A DNA stretch of 36,683 bases from an uncultured Oscillospiraceae bacterium (GCA_910588105.1 CAJUQD010000026.1:1-36683); one strand, 5' to 3'. Shown: positions 8,322-15,888, counted from the first letter of the stretch. The notes: generated by a model not told the origin, from the letters alone. Made by a program: numbers and translations.

Positions 8322-8897
8322 ATGCCCCAGCGCAACCAGGACGACCGCAGCAAAAAAATCGTATTTGTATCCAACTGCCTGCTCAACGCCAACAACAAAG
8401 TGCTGGAATTCGCCCGCTACCCCGGTATGTTCACCCAGGTGGTTCAAACGCTGGACAAGTATGGCATCGGCCTGATCCAGATGCCCTGCCCCGAGGTGCT
8501 CCACATGGGGAACCAGCGGTGGTGGCACTCCCGCAACCTGTATGACAACGCGGGCTTCCGGCGGCTGTGCCGCACCCTGGCGGAGCAGATGGCGGACTAC
8601 ATGGAGAACTATGCCATTGTGGGCTATGACGTGGTGGCGGTGCTGGTGTGCGACGGCTCGCCCACCTGCGGCGTCAGCGTACACAGCCACTATGAGAACG
8701 GCGGCGGGCACCCCGCCGAGCCGGAGCGCAGCCTGCGGGAGGGGCCCGGCGTGTACACCCAGGAGCTGCTGTCCGCCGTGGAAGCCCGGGGGCTGGCCAT
8801 GCCGACGGTCTACGGGCTGAAGATGGACGACCGGGACAAGACTAACCAGCAGATCCTGGACGAGTTCGACGCCTTTATCCGGGAACGGCTTTCCTGA
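8322..8897 (+). CDS. TudS-related (DUF523-like) putative iron-sulfur desulfidase
   Basis: A 191-residue protein with the three cysteine motifs of the DUF523/TudS group: SNCLLN (Cys19), MPCPEVL (Cys56) and CDGSPTCGVS (Cys110 and Cys116). In TudS three cysteines hold a [4Fe-4S] cluster that removes sulfur from 2-thiouracil. This protein belongs to a longer, diverged branch with a histidine- and tryptophan-bearing insert (GNQRWWHSRN). It starts at an ATG behind AAAGGAGG, inside the operon between prpD-like and the hydratase. Placement with PreTA and a cyclic amidohydrolase makes a thio-pyrimidine or thiohydantoin substrate thinkable. Alternatively it may serve the iron-sulfur hydratase downstream. 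The function is inferred only. Confidence 0.75.
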   Translation: MPQRNQDDRSKKIVFVSNCLLNANNKVLEFARYPGMFTQVVQTLDKYGIGLIQMPCPEVLHMGNQRWWHSRNLYDNAGFRRLCRTLAEQMADYMENYAIVGYDVVAVLVCDGSPTCGVSVHSHYENGGGHPAEPERSLREGPGVYTQELLSAVEARGLAMPTVYGLKMDDRDKTNQQILDEFDAFIRERLS

Positions 8898-8903
8898 AAG
8901 GAA

Positions 8904-8942
8904 GCCGGGCGGCGGGGCGCAAGCGTCCCGCCGCCCCCGGCC
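8904..8942 (+). other. GC-rich intercistronic hairpin
   Basis: GCCGGGCGGCGGGGCG pairs with CGTCCCGCCGCCCCCGGC around a CAAG loop (8920-8923), with one G-T pair and small asymmetries. No T run follows (CAAATTCTG). It lies between the TudS-like gene and the hydratase large subunit, and fits a processing or stability element better than a terminator. Confidence 0.5.
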
Positions 8943-8973
8943 AAATTCTGAGTTGAGTAGGTGGTATTAGGCA

Positions 8974-10236
8974 ATGAGTAACATGACATTTGCCCAAAAG
9001 GCATTGGCCCGTGCCGCCGGCAAGGACTATGTGGAGATTGGGGAGATCGTTAACGCCAATGTGGACGTGGCCATGATGGACGACATCCTGGGTCCCCGCA
9101 TTGAAATCGCCGAGGGTCTGAAAGAACTTGGCGTGGGGGTTTGGGACAAGTCCAAAGTGGTGGTCATCAGCGACCACTACACCCCCCCCTGCGAGATCAA
9201 GCAGGCGGAGGCGGTGAAGTTCACCAAAGACTGGTCCCTGGACCACGGGGTGGACTACCACGAGTATGAGGGCCCCTGCCACCAGGTTTTGGCGGAGGCC
9301 TGCTATAACCAGCCGGGCGCCCTGGTGGTGGGCACCGACTCCCACACCTGTATGTCCGGGGCATTCGGGGCTTTCGGCACCGGCATCGGCTCCACCGAGA
9401 TGCTGGGCGTGGCGGCCACCGGCCAGATCTGGCTGAAGGTGCCCGAGAGCTTTCGCATCGAGTGGCGCAATACCCTGGGCAGGGGGGTTTTCGCCAAGGA
9501 TATGGTGCTCTTCGACTGCCGCGCCATCGGCCATTCCGGGGCGACCTACAAGGCCCTGGAGTACTGCGGAGAGGCCGTCTCCGCCCTGTCCATGGACGAG
9601 CGGATGGCCATCTCCAATATGGCGGTGGAAATGGGAGCCAAGGCGGGCTATATCCCGCCGGATGAAAAGACGCTGGAGTACCTGCGCGCCCACGGTAGCA
9701 GCCGGCCCTATGTGCCGCTCTACCCCGACGGGGACGCAGTGTATGAGCGCAGCTACGTCCACGATGCAGCCGAGCTGGCGCCGCAGGTGGCCTGCCCCCA
9801 TCATGTGGACAACGTCCACGATGTGACGCAGGTGGCGGGCGCGCCCCTCACCCAGGTGTACATCGGCTCCTGCACCGGAGGGCGGTTGTCCGACCTGCGC
9901 GCCGCGGCTCACGTGCTCAAAGGCCGCAAGGCCGCCAAGGGGCTGCGCTTCCTGGTGTCCCCCGCCTCCCGGGAGGTATACCGCGCCGCCATGGCGGAGG
10001 GCCTGCTGGACATACTGACCGATGCCGGCGCGGTGATTGTGGCCCCGTCCTGCGGCCTGTGCCTGGGGGCGCACACCGGCATCCTGGCCGGAGGGGAGAG
10101 CTGCATCTCCACCAGCAATCGCAACTTCATCGGCCGCATGGGCAGCAAGGACGCCAGCGTCTACCTGGGCAGCGCGGCCACCGTGGCCGCCAGCGCCATC
10201 GAGGGCCGCATCGCCGACCCCCGGGCATATTTCTAA
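8974..10236 (+). CDS. Aconitase-family hydratase, large subunit (LeuC/dimethylmalate-dehydratase-like)
   Basis: A 420-residue large subunit of a two-subunit [4Fe-4S] hydro-lyase that adds or removes water from a 2-hydroxy acid. Cluster ligands are visible as Cys300 (GSCTGGR) and Cys360/Cys363 (CGLCLG), and the substrate loop reads VVGTDSHTCMSGAFGAFGTG. The short length matches the clostridial/archaeal LeuC, homoaconitase and 2,3-dimethylmalate dehydratase branch, not full-length aconitase. The small subunit follows 23 bases downstream. There are no other leucine-synthesis genes here (no leuA or leuB), and the neighbours are PrpF, PrpD, a CoA-transferase and an HMG-CoA-lyase-type enzyme, so a catabolic hydratase is more likely. 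Eubacterium barkeri pairs a PrpF isomerase with such a hydratase in nicotinate fermentation. Confidence 0.9.
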   Translation: MSNMTFAQKALARAAGKDYVEIGEIVNANVDVAMMDDILGPRIEIAEGLKELGVGVWDKSKVVVISDHYTPPCEIKQAEAVKFTKDWSLDHGVDYHEYEGPCHQVLAEACYNQPGALVVGTDSHTCMSGAFGAFGTGIGSTEMLGVAATGQIWLKVPESFRIEWRNTLGRGVFAKDMVLFDCRAIGHSGATYKALEYCGEAVSALSMDERMAISNMAVEMGAKAGYIPPDEKTLEYLRAHGSSRPYVPLYPDGDAVYERSYVHDAAELAPQVACPHHVDNVHDVTQVAGAPLTQVYIGSCTGGRLSDLRAAAHVLKGRKAAKGLRFLVSPASREVYRAAMAEGLLDILTDAGAVIVAPSCGLCLGAHTGILAGGESCISTSNRNFIGRMGSKDASVYLGSAATVAASAIEGRIADPRAYF

Positions 10237-10259
10237 GCAGACGGGAAAGGGGGAATACT

Positions 10260-10760
10260 ATGAAATCCCAGATACTCCGGGGAAAAGTGTGGAAGTTCGG
10301 GGACGACATCAACACCGACATCATTTCCCCGGGCGAGTACATGGACGCCAGCTACGAGGAGATCGGCAAGCACGCCATGGAGCGGGCTTTCCCCGGCTTT
10401 GCTGACACGATTGAAAAGGGCGACATCATTGTGGCCGGCAAGAACTTCGGCCCCGGTTCCAGCCGGGAGACGGCCCAGATCGCCCTGCTGTACGCCGGGG
10501 TGGGGGGCGTCATCGCCAAGGACTTCGCCCGGATCTTCTTCCGCAACTGCATCAATGTGGGCTTCCCGGTGGTCACGTTCGACGGCACGGACGAGCTGAA
10601 CCAGGGGGACGAGATTGTGGTAGACCTGCTCAGCGGAAGGATCGAGAACATCACCACCGGCAAGGTGTATTTCGGCAGCCGCCTGCCCCAGCATGTGCTG
10701 AGCATCGTGGAGGACGGCGGGCTGAAAAACCACCTGAAAAAGACGCTGAAAAAGGGCTGA
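10260..10760 (+). CDS. Aconitase-family hydratase, small subunit (LeuD-like)
   Basis: A 166-residue swivel-domain subunit that completes the active site of the upstream iron-sulfur hydratase. Signature segments: FGDDINTDIISPGEYM near residue 13 and AGKNFGPGSSRETAQ near residue 60, the latter with the substrate-binding Ser-Ser-Arg. Its length is normal for LeuD or DmdB. The ATG at 10260 follows AAAGGGGG; the open frame extends further upstream but overlaps the large-subunit gene and lacks similarity there. Substrate specificity depends on a short loop after the YMDA segment that I cannot interpret reliably. Confidence 0.92.
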   Translation: MKSQILRGKVWKFGDDINTDIISPGEYMDASYEEIGKHAMERAFPGFADTIEKGDIIVAGKNFGPGSSRETAQIALLYAGVGGVIAKDFARIFFRNCINVGFPVVTFDGTDELNQGDEIVVDLLSGRIENITTGKVYFGSRLPQHVLSIVEDGGLKNHLKKTLKKG

Positions 10761-10806
10761 CGCAGCCCAGGGAACAGCGGCCCTGAGACAAAAGGAGGTA
10801 ATGGAA

Positions 10807-12006
10807 GTGGCATCGACCTTGCAAGTGAACTTCGCCGGCGTATCCATGCCCAACCCGTTCATGCTGTCCTCGGCGCCCCCCACCACCAATGTGGAGATGG
10901 TGGCGCGGTGCTTTGAGGCAGGCTGGGGCGGCGCGGTGCTCAAAACGCTGGCCTACACCTTGAGCCAGGCGCAGAACGTGAACCCGCGGATCACGGCGGT
11001 GCGCAGCGCCGACGACCAGATCATCGGCTTCACAAACTTTGAACTGGGCAGCCCCAAGCACATCGAGAAGTGGGCCCAGGACACCCGCTGGCTGAAGGAG
11101 CGGTTCCCGGAGCATGGCGTGTGGGTGAGCCTGCTCCACACCGAGGGACTGGTGGAGTCCCAGTGGCGGGAGGTCACCCGGATGTTCGACCAGGCCGGGG
11201 CGGACGGCTTTGAGCTGAACTTCTCCTGTTCCCACGGCATGGCGGAGTCAGGGGGCGGCGCCACGGTGGGCGGCAACGAGGAGGCCATCAAAATGGTCAC
11301 CACCTGGGTGCGGGAGGAGACCAGGAAGCCCGTTATGCCCAAGCTCCCTGCCATCGTGCAGGATATCCCAGGCAAGGCCCGGGCAGCCCAGTCCGCCGGG
11401 GCAAACGCCATCGCGTCCATCAACACGTTGAACAGCCTGCCCGGAGTGGATATCCATACGTTCGTACCCTATCCCAGCGTGGACGGCGGCAGCGCCTTCC
11501 AGGGGCTGAGCGGCGCGGCGGTGAAGCCTGTGGCCCTGCGCACGGTGGCCCAGATCGCCGGCGCGGTGGACATTCCCGTCTCGGGCATCGGCGGCATCTA
11601 TAATTGGCGGGACGCGGTGGAGTTCATCCTGTGCGGCGCCTCCTCCCTCCAGGTGTGCTCGGCCGTGATGCACCACGGCTACCGGATCATCAACGACCTC
11701 ACCGCCGGCCTGCTCAACTACATGGAGGAGATGGGCTTTGCCACCATCAGCGACTTCTGCGGAAAGGCCCTGCCCAATATCCACCGGCACAACGATCTCA
11801 GCCGCGCCTACAAGCTGTACAGCAGCCCCGACCCGGACAAGTGCGTGGGCTGCGGCCGCTGCGCGGCGGTGTGCGCCGACAGCGCCTACAGCGCCATCCA
11901 CCTGGATGAGGATCGCCGCGCCATTGTGGACAAAGAGAAATGCGACGGCTGCGGCTTGTGCCGGGGCATCTGCCCGGCGCACGCCATCAGCATGCAGCGC
12001 AAATAA
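10807..12006 (+). CDS. preA: NAD-dependent dihydropyrimidine dehydrogenase subunit PreA-like
   Basis: A 399-residue FMN and iron-sulfur enzyme that should reduce (or oxidise) a pyrimidine-like ring together with PreT. The first 300 residues are a dihydroorotate-dehydrogenase-type barrel; the catalytic cysteine is Cys141 in ELNFSCSHGMAESGGG, and ASINTLNSL plus GGLSGAAVKP-like segments follow. The C-terminus has two ferredoxin motifs, Cys346/349/352/356 and Cys379/382/385/389. The GTG at 10807 is preferred to the ATG at 10801 because AGGAGG ends only 2 bases before the ATG but 8 before the GTG. The loop after Cys141 departs from the SCPHGM...ER pattern I recall for uracil/thymine enzymes, so the substrate may differ. 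Confidence 0.88.
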   Translation: MASTLQVNFAGVSMPNPFMLSSAPPTTNVEMVARCFEAGWGGAVLKTLAYTLSQAQNVNPRITAVRSADDQIIGFTNFELGSPKHIEKWAQDTRWLKERFPEHGVWVSLLHTEGLVESQWREVTRMFDQAGADGFELNFSCSHGMAESGGGATVGGNEEAIKMVTTWVREETRKPVMPKLPAIVQDIPGKARAAQSAGANAIASINTLNSLPGVDIHTFVPYPSVDGGSAFQGLSGAAVKPVALRTVAQIAGAVDIPVSGIGGIYNWRDAVEFILCGASSLQVCSAVMHHGYRIINDLTAGLLNYMEEMGFATISDFCGKALPNIHRHNDLSRAYKLYSSPDPDKCVGCGRCAAVCADSAYSAIHLDEDRRAIVDKEKCDGCGLCRGICPAHAISMQRK

Positions 12007-12020
12007 AGGAGGCGGAGAGA

Positions 12021-13250
12021 ATGAGCGCAATCAACCAGACCTTGAAAGACATCCAGGCGGAGGCCCGGCGCTGCCTGTACTGTGTGGACGCGCCCTGCCA
12101 AAAGGGGTGTCCCGCCTCGGTGGACGTGGCCCAGTTCATCCGCCACCTGCGCTATGCCGACGTGAAGAGCGCCAAGCGGGTGATCAAGCAGGCCAACCCC
12201 CTGGGGGGCATCTGCGGAACCCTTTGCCCCAGCGAGGAGCTGTGCCAGAAAAACTGTACCATGGGCCGCTGCGGCGCGCCCATCCACATTCGGGATCTCC
12301 AGAAGTACGCCTGCGCCAACGCGTCCTACTCCCCCGCCCTGCCCCAGCCCAACGGCAAGAGGGTGGCCGTGGTGGGGGCGGGCCCGGCGGGGCTGGGCTG
12401 CGCCGCGGCCCTGGCCGCCTTGGGCTATCAGGTGGAGGTCTTTGAAAAGGACGGCTGCGCCGCAGGCGTGGTGGCCCGGGAGATCCCCGGCTACCGCATC
12501 AGCGCCGCAGTGGTGGAAAACGACCTTGCCGAGCTGCCCGGGGATCGCGTCCACATCCACTATAACAGCCCCGTGACGGCGGAGGATATCGCCGGGAAGC
12601 TGTCCAAAGAATATGATGCGGTGTTTGTGGGCGCTGGCCTGTCCGCCGATCGGATGAGCGGCGTGGACATCGCCCCCGGCGCCCCGGTGGCGGGCTGTTC
12701 CCGGTTCCTGGCTGAGCTGAAGTCGGGGGCGGTAAAGTCCGTGTCCGGCACGGTGGTGGTCATCGGCGGCGGCGACTCCGCCATCGACGCGGTGTGCAGC
12801 AGCTTGGCGTGCGGCGCGGACAAGGCTGTGTTGGCCTACCGCCGCTCCCGGGAGGAGATGCCCGCCTGTGATGAGGAGTTCCTGAGCGCGGCCGACAAGG
12901 GCGTGGAGCTGATGTATATGGTATCGCCCGCATCCATCATGGCGGAGGGGGACGGCGCGGCGGTCACCTTTGTGCGCAACCGGCTGGTTGAGCGGCCCGG
13001 TGAGAGCCGTAAGGGTTTCGAGCCTGTCCCCGGCAGTGAATTCACCATCCGCGCCTCCCAGGTGGTATTTGCCATCGGTAAGACGGCGGACACGGCGCTG
13101 CTGGCCGGTAAGGCCGACCCCAATACCCTCCGGGTAGGGGATACCAACTGCTTCGCCGGCGGCGACTACCTGAGCGGCGGGGCCACGGTGGTCCGGGCGG
13201 TGGCCGACGGCAAGAAGGCTGCGGCGGGCATTCACGCCTACCTGAGCTGA
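12021..13250 (+). CDS. preT: PreT-like NAD(P)H oxidoreductase subunit (GltD family)
   Basis: A 409-residue flavoprotein, the electron-input partner of PreA. The N-terminal part has the cysteine pattern of GltD-type iron-sulfur domains (RRCLYCVDAPCQKGCPA, then GGICGTLCPSEELCQKNC). A first dinucleotide fold for FAD follows near residue 115 (VAVVGAGPAGLGCAAAL), and a second for NAD(P)H near 250 (VVVIGGGDSAIDAVCSSLA). The length is normal for PreT. An ATG behind GGAGGCGGAGAG, 14 bases after preA, shows co-translation of a PreTA complex. In E. coli this pair interconverts uracil/thymine and their dihydro forms using NADH. Confidence 0.9.
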   Translation: MSAINQTLKDIQAEARRCLYCVDAPCQKGCPASVDVAQFIRHLRYADVKSAKRVIKQANPLGGICGTLCPSEELCQKNCTMGRCGAPIHIRDLQKYACANASYSPALPQPNGKRVAVVGAGPAGLGCAAALAALGYQVEVFEKDGCAAGVVAREIPGYRISAAVVENDLAELPGDRVHIHYNSPVTAEDIAGKLSKEYDAVFVGAGLSADRMSGVDIAPGAPVAGCSRFLAELKSGAVKSVSGTVVVIGGGDSAIDAVCSSLACGADKAVLAYRRSREEMPACDEEFLSAADKGVELMYMVSPASIMAEGDGAAVTFVRNRLVERPGESRKGFEPVPGSEFTIRASQVVFAIGKTADTALLAGKADPNTLRVGDTNCFAGGDYLSGGATVVRAVADGKKAAAGIHAYLS

Positions 13251-13260
13251 GCGGCGGGCT

Positions 13261-14640
13261 ATGAACGATCTCAACATACTCCACGGCACGGTGGTGCGGC
13301 CGGAGGGCTGCTTTGCCGGCGGCGTGGAGGTGAAGGACGGAACAATCGTCCGCGTCCTCCGGGAGGGCGAAGCCCCCGGCCCCGCCCGGAAGACGGTGGA
13401 TGCCGGAAACATGCTGGTCTTCCCCGGTATGATCGACAGCCACGTCCACATCCGCGGCGGACGCCTGGAGCACCGGGAGGACTTCGCCTCGGGCACCATG
13501 GCCGCCGCCGCGGGGGGCGTGACCACCGTGATGGAAATGCCCGTCACCCTGCCCCCGGCCTCCCGCCCCGGCGATTTCATCAACCGGGAGAAGGAGGTCA
13601 AGGCCCGGGCCTATGTGGATTACGCCCTCTACGGCGGGGCGGGGGCGGACAACCTGGAGGAGATCCCCCTGCTGGCCCAGGCGGGGGCGGTGGGGTACAA
13701 AACCTTCCTCATGCCCCCCGTACCCGGCCGGGAAAAGGAGTTTTTCGGCCTGTGCAGCCAGACGCAGGAAATTCTCACCCAAGTGATGGAGCAGGTGGCC
13801 AAAACCGGCCTGATGCTGGCGGTTCACAGCGAGCTGAACCAGTATGTGGAGGAGGAGACCCGCCTGCGCATGGAGCGCGGGGAGAACGGCCTGAAGGCAT
13901 TCTGCCGCTCCCGCCCGGTGGAGGCGGAGACGGAGGCGGTGAAGTGGGTCATTGCCGCAGCCCTGAAAACCGGCTGCCGTGCCTCTATCTGCCACGTGAG
14001 CACGCCGGAGGCCGCAGCCCTCATCCAGGAGGCCCGGGCCCAGGGGGCGGACATCCACGGCGAGACCTGTCCCCAGTACCTCCTCTTCAACGAGGACACG
14101 GCGGAGCGGGCCGGGGTGTTTGCCCGGATGAAGCCGCCCCTGCGGGACGCGGGCCGGATGGCCCGGCTGCGTGAGCTGTACCGGGAGGGCGCGCTGGAGA
14201 TCACCGGCAGCGACCACGCCCCCTACCTCCGGGAGGAGAAGCTGAGGAACGGCCAGGATATCTGGCGCACCTTTGACGGCGTACCCGGGCTGGAGCTGTC
14301 CCTGCCGCTGCTGGTGACGGCGGCGGAGCGCGGGGAGCTGACGTATGAGTCCATCGCCCGGAATACGGCGGAGAATACCGCCCGGCTGTTCGGCCTGCCC
14401 CAAAAGGGACGGATTGAGGAGGGGCGGGACGCGGATCTGGTGCTGGTGGAGCGTTTGAAGCTGCCCCAGCCGCTGGATATCGGAACGCTGTTTACCAAGA
14501 GCCGGGACAGCGCGGAGCTGTACCGGGACCTGCCCCTGCGCTGCCGCGTGGCCGCCGCCTACGTGCGGGGCCGGCGGGTGTTTGCGGACGGGGCCATCAC
14601 TGGAGAGCAAGGCTGGGGGAAATTTGTCAGCCCTGTTTGA
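13261..14640 (+). CDS. Cyclic amidohydrolase (hydantoinase/allantoinase/dihydroorotase family)
   Basis: A 459-residue binuclear-metal hydrolase that should open the ring produced by PreTA to a ureido (N-carbamoyl) acid. Metal and catalytic positions are readable: His61 and His63 (HVHIRGG), the lysine expected to be carbamylated, Lys147 (GYKTFL), His189 (VHSEL), His245 (CHVST) and Asp318 (GSDHAPY). AAAAGGVTTVMEMP and ETCPQYL resemble allantoinase and dihydroorotase more than D-hydantoinase. The gene starts 10 bases after preT with a weak ribosome site, so coupling is likely. Ring size (hydantoin-like or dihydropyrimidine-like) cannot be decided, but the dehydrogenase next door favours a dihydropyrimidine or dihydroorotate-like ring. 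Confidence 0.88.
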   Translation: MNDLNILHGTVVRPEGCFAGGVEVKDGTIVRVLREGEAPGPARKTVDAGNMLVFPGMIDSHVHIRGGRLEHREDFASGTMAAAAGGVTTVMEMPVTLPPASRPGDFINREKEVKARAYVDYALYGGAGADNLEEIPLLAQAGAVGYKTFLMPPVPGREKEFFGLCSQTQEILTQVMEQVAKTGLMLAVHSELNQYVEEETRLRMERGENGLKAFCRSRPVEAETEAVKWVIAAALKTGCRASICHVSTPEAAALIQEARAQGADIHGETCPQYLLFNEDTAERAGVFARMKPPLRDAGRMARLRELYREGALEITGSDHAPYLREEKLRNGQDIWRTFDGVPGLELSLPLLVTAAERGELTYESIARNTAENTARLFGLPQKGRIEEGRDADLVLVERLKLPQPLDIGTLFTKSRDSAELYRDLPLRCRVAAAYVRGRRVFADGAITGEQGWGKFVSPV

Positions 14641-14675
14641 TAAAAAACCATATTATTTTTAGGAGGAGAACAACA

Positions 14676-15668
14676 ATGAGAACCGATATGCGCGGAAAAG
14701 ACTTTGTGACCCTGATGGACTACACCGGTGAAGAAATCCAGACCATCCTGGACGTAGCTTTCGACCTGAAGCGCCAGAATGCCATGGGCGCGGAGCACGA
14801 GCTGCTGAAGAATAAGACCCTGGGCATGATTTTTGCCCAGCCCTCCACCCGAACACGCGTCTCCTTCGAGACCGGAATGACCCAGCTGGGCGGCCACGCC
14901 CAGTACTACAGCGAGGACAATATGCAGCGCAAGAACAAGGAGACCTGGGACGACACCGGCCTGGTTCTCTCCCGCTACCTGGACGCACTGATGGTTCGCC
15001 TCTACGACCTGGAGAAGTACGGTATGGCCCGGGACATCATGAACCAGATCCGCGCCGCCACCACCATACCCGTCATCAACGGCCTGGACGATAAGGAGCA
15101 CCCCTGCCAGTGCATGGGCGATCTGATGACCATCCAGGAGAAGCTGGGCTCCGGCTGGAAGAAGAAAAAGATCGTCATGTCCTGGGCCTACTCCGACCGG
15201 GTGAAGTCCCCCGGCGTGCCCCAGGCCATGCTGCTGGCGTGCAGCCTGCTGGGCGCCGATCTGACCTTGGCCTATCCCAAGGGTTATGAACTGGACGAGG
15301 AATATATGGCCTTTGCCGACAGCGCCTACCAGAAGAGCGGCGGCAAACTGTCCATCACCAACGATATCTATGAGGCCAGCACCGATGCCGATGTGATCTA
15401 TGCCAAGAGCTGGGGCAGCACCCGGGGCATGGACAAGGCGGAGGACAAGGAGTACCGCAAGCAGTTCGAGAAGGACTGGTGCATCTCCGACAAGCACTTC
15501 AGCCTGGCTAAGCCTGTGTCCTACTATATGCACCCGCTGCCCGCCGCCCGCGGCGAGGAGGTCACCGACGAGCTGATTGATGGCCCGCACTCCATCGTGT
15601 ACGACCAGGCGGAGAACCGCCTGCACGCCCAGAAGGCCATCCTGGCCCTGCTGATGAAGAAGAAGTAA
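14676..15668 (+). CDS. Aspartate/ornithine carbamoyltransferase family, probably catabolic
   Basis: A 330-residue carbamoyltransferase. Phosphate binding is shown by Ser57-Thr-Arg-Thr-Arg61, the carbamoyl site by HPCQ at His142, and the third motif is HPLPAARGEEV at His286. The last is HPLP, as in aspartate carbamoyltransferase, and not the HCLP of ornithine and putrescine enzymes. With carbamate kinase in the cluster and no arginine or pyrimidine synthesis genes nearby, the reaction likely runs from a ureido acid plus phosphate to the amine and carbamoyl phosphate. The open frame continues 13 codons upstream, but the ATG at 14676 has AGGAGGAG at ideal distance. It could also be a YgeW-like or oxamate/ureidoglycolate-type enzyme; it is shorter than the roughly 400 residues I recall for YgeW. 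Confidence 0.87.
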   Translation: MRTDMRGKDFVTLMDYTGEEIQTILDVAFDLKRQNAMGAEHELLKNKTLGMIFAQPSTRTRVSFETGMTQLGGHAQYYSEDNMQRKNKETWDDTGLVLSRYLDALMVRLYDLEKYGMARDIMNQIRAATTIPVINGLDDKEHPCQCMGDLMTIQEKLGSGWKKKKIVMSWAYSDRVKSPGVPQAMLLACSLLGADLTLAYPKGYELDEEYMAFADSAYQKSGGKLSITNDIYEASTDADVIYAKSWGSTRGMDKAEDKEYRKQFEKDWCISDKHFSLAKPVSYYMHPLPAARGEEVTDELIDGPHSIVYDQAENRLHAQKAILALLMKKK

Positions 15669-15680
15669 GAACCCACCCAA

Positions 15681-15713
15681 CTTATGCGGGGAACCAGGCG
15701 TTCCCCGCATAAG
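15681..15713. other. Perfect 14-bp hairpin abutting an operator
   Basis: CTTATGCGGGGAAC and GTTCCCCGCATAAG are perfect complements around a CAGGC loop. No T run follows on the plus strand; the next bases form the LacI-type operator, whose first G is the last base of the stem. It may end or protect the carbamoyltransferase end of the mRNA, with a separately controlled symporter unit beyond it. Confidence 0.6.
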
Positions 15714-15724
15714 TAAACGATTAC
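15713..15724. promoter_or_regulatory. LacI-type operator before the symporter unit
   Basis: GTAAACGATTAC is identical to the site at 2060-2071, more than 13 kb upstream. It lies 45 bases before the small membrane peptide gene. Repetition of the same 12-mer in two intergenic spots of one cluster supports a shared regulator. No clear promoter pair is seen next to it; a cre box for CcpA is an alternative reading. Confidence 0.6.
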
Positions 15725-15768
15725 ACGGCTGCATCCACAAAATCGAACTATGAACAGGGGGATTCATT

Positions 15769-15888
15769 ATGTTTTTAGGGCTACCGTTCCCGACCTATCT
15801 GGGTTGGTTTGTCGGCCCCATCGCCACGATTGCCACCGCCCTCTTCTGCGTTTACGAGTACGTCAAGCACTGCAAGAACGAAGCGTAA
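15769..15888 (+). CDS. Small membrane peptide, likely symporter accessory subunit
   Basis: A 39-residue peptide whose middle (GWFVGPIATIATALFCVYEY) is one transmembrane helix, ending in the charged tail VKHCKNEA. The ATG at 15769 follows ACAGGGGGATT. The symporter gene starts 78 bases later. Tiny single-helix proteins just upstream of sodium:solute symporters recur in Firmicutes and are labelled small accessory proteins. Known: position and topology. Inferred: it assembles with or stabilises the symporter. Confidence 0.7.
   Translation: MFLGLPFPTYLGWFVGPIATIATALFCVYEYVKHCKNEA

Noticed and set aside
8974..10760. Isopropylmalate isomerase (leuC/leuD) for leucine synthesis
   Set aside because: The family fits, but no leuA, leuB or ilv gene is nearby and the operon is catabolic, so the biosynthetic names are not assigned.
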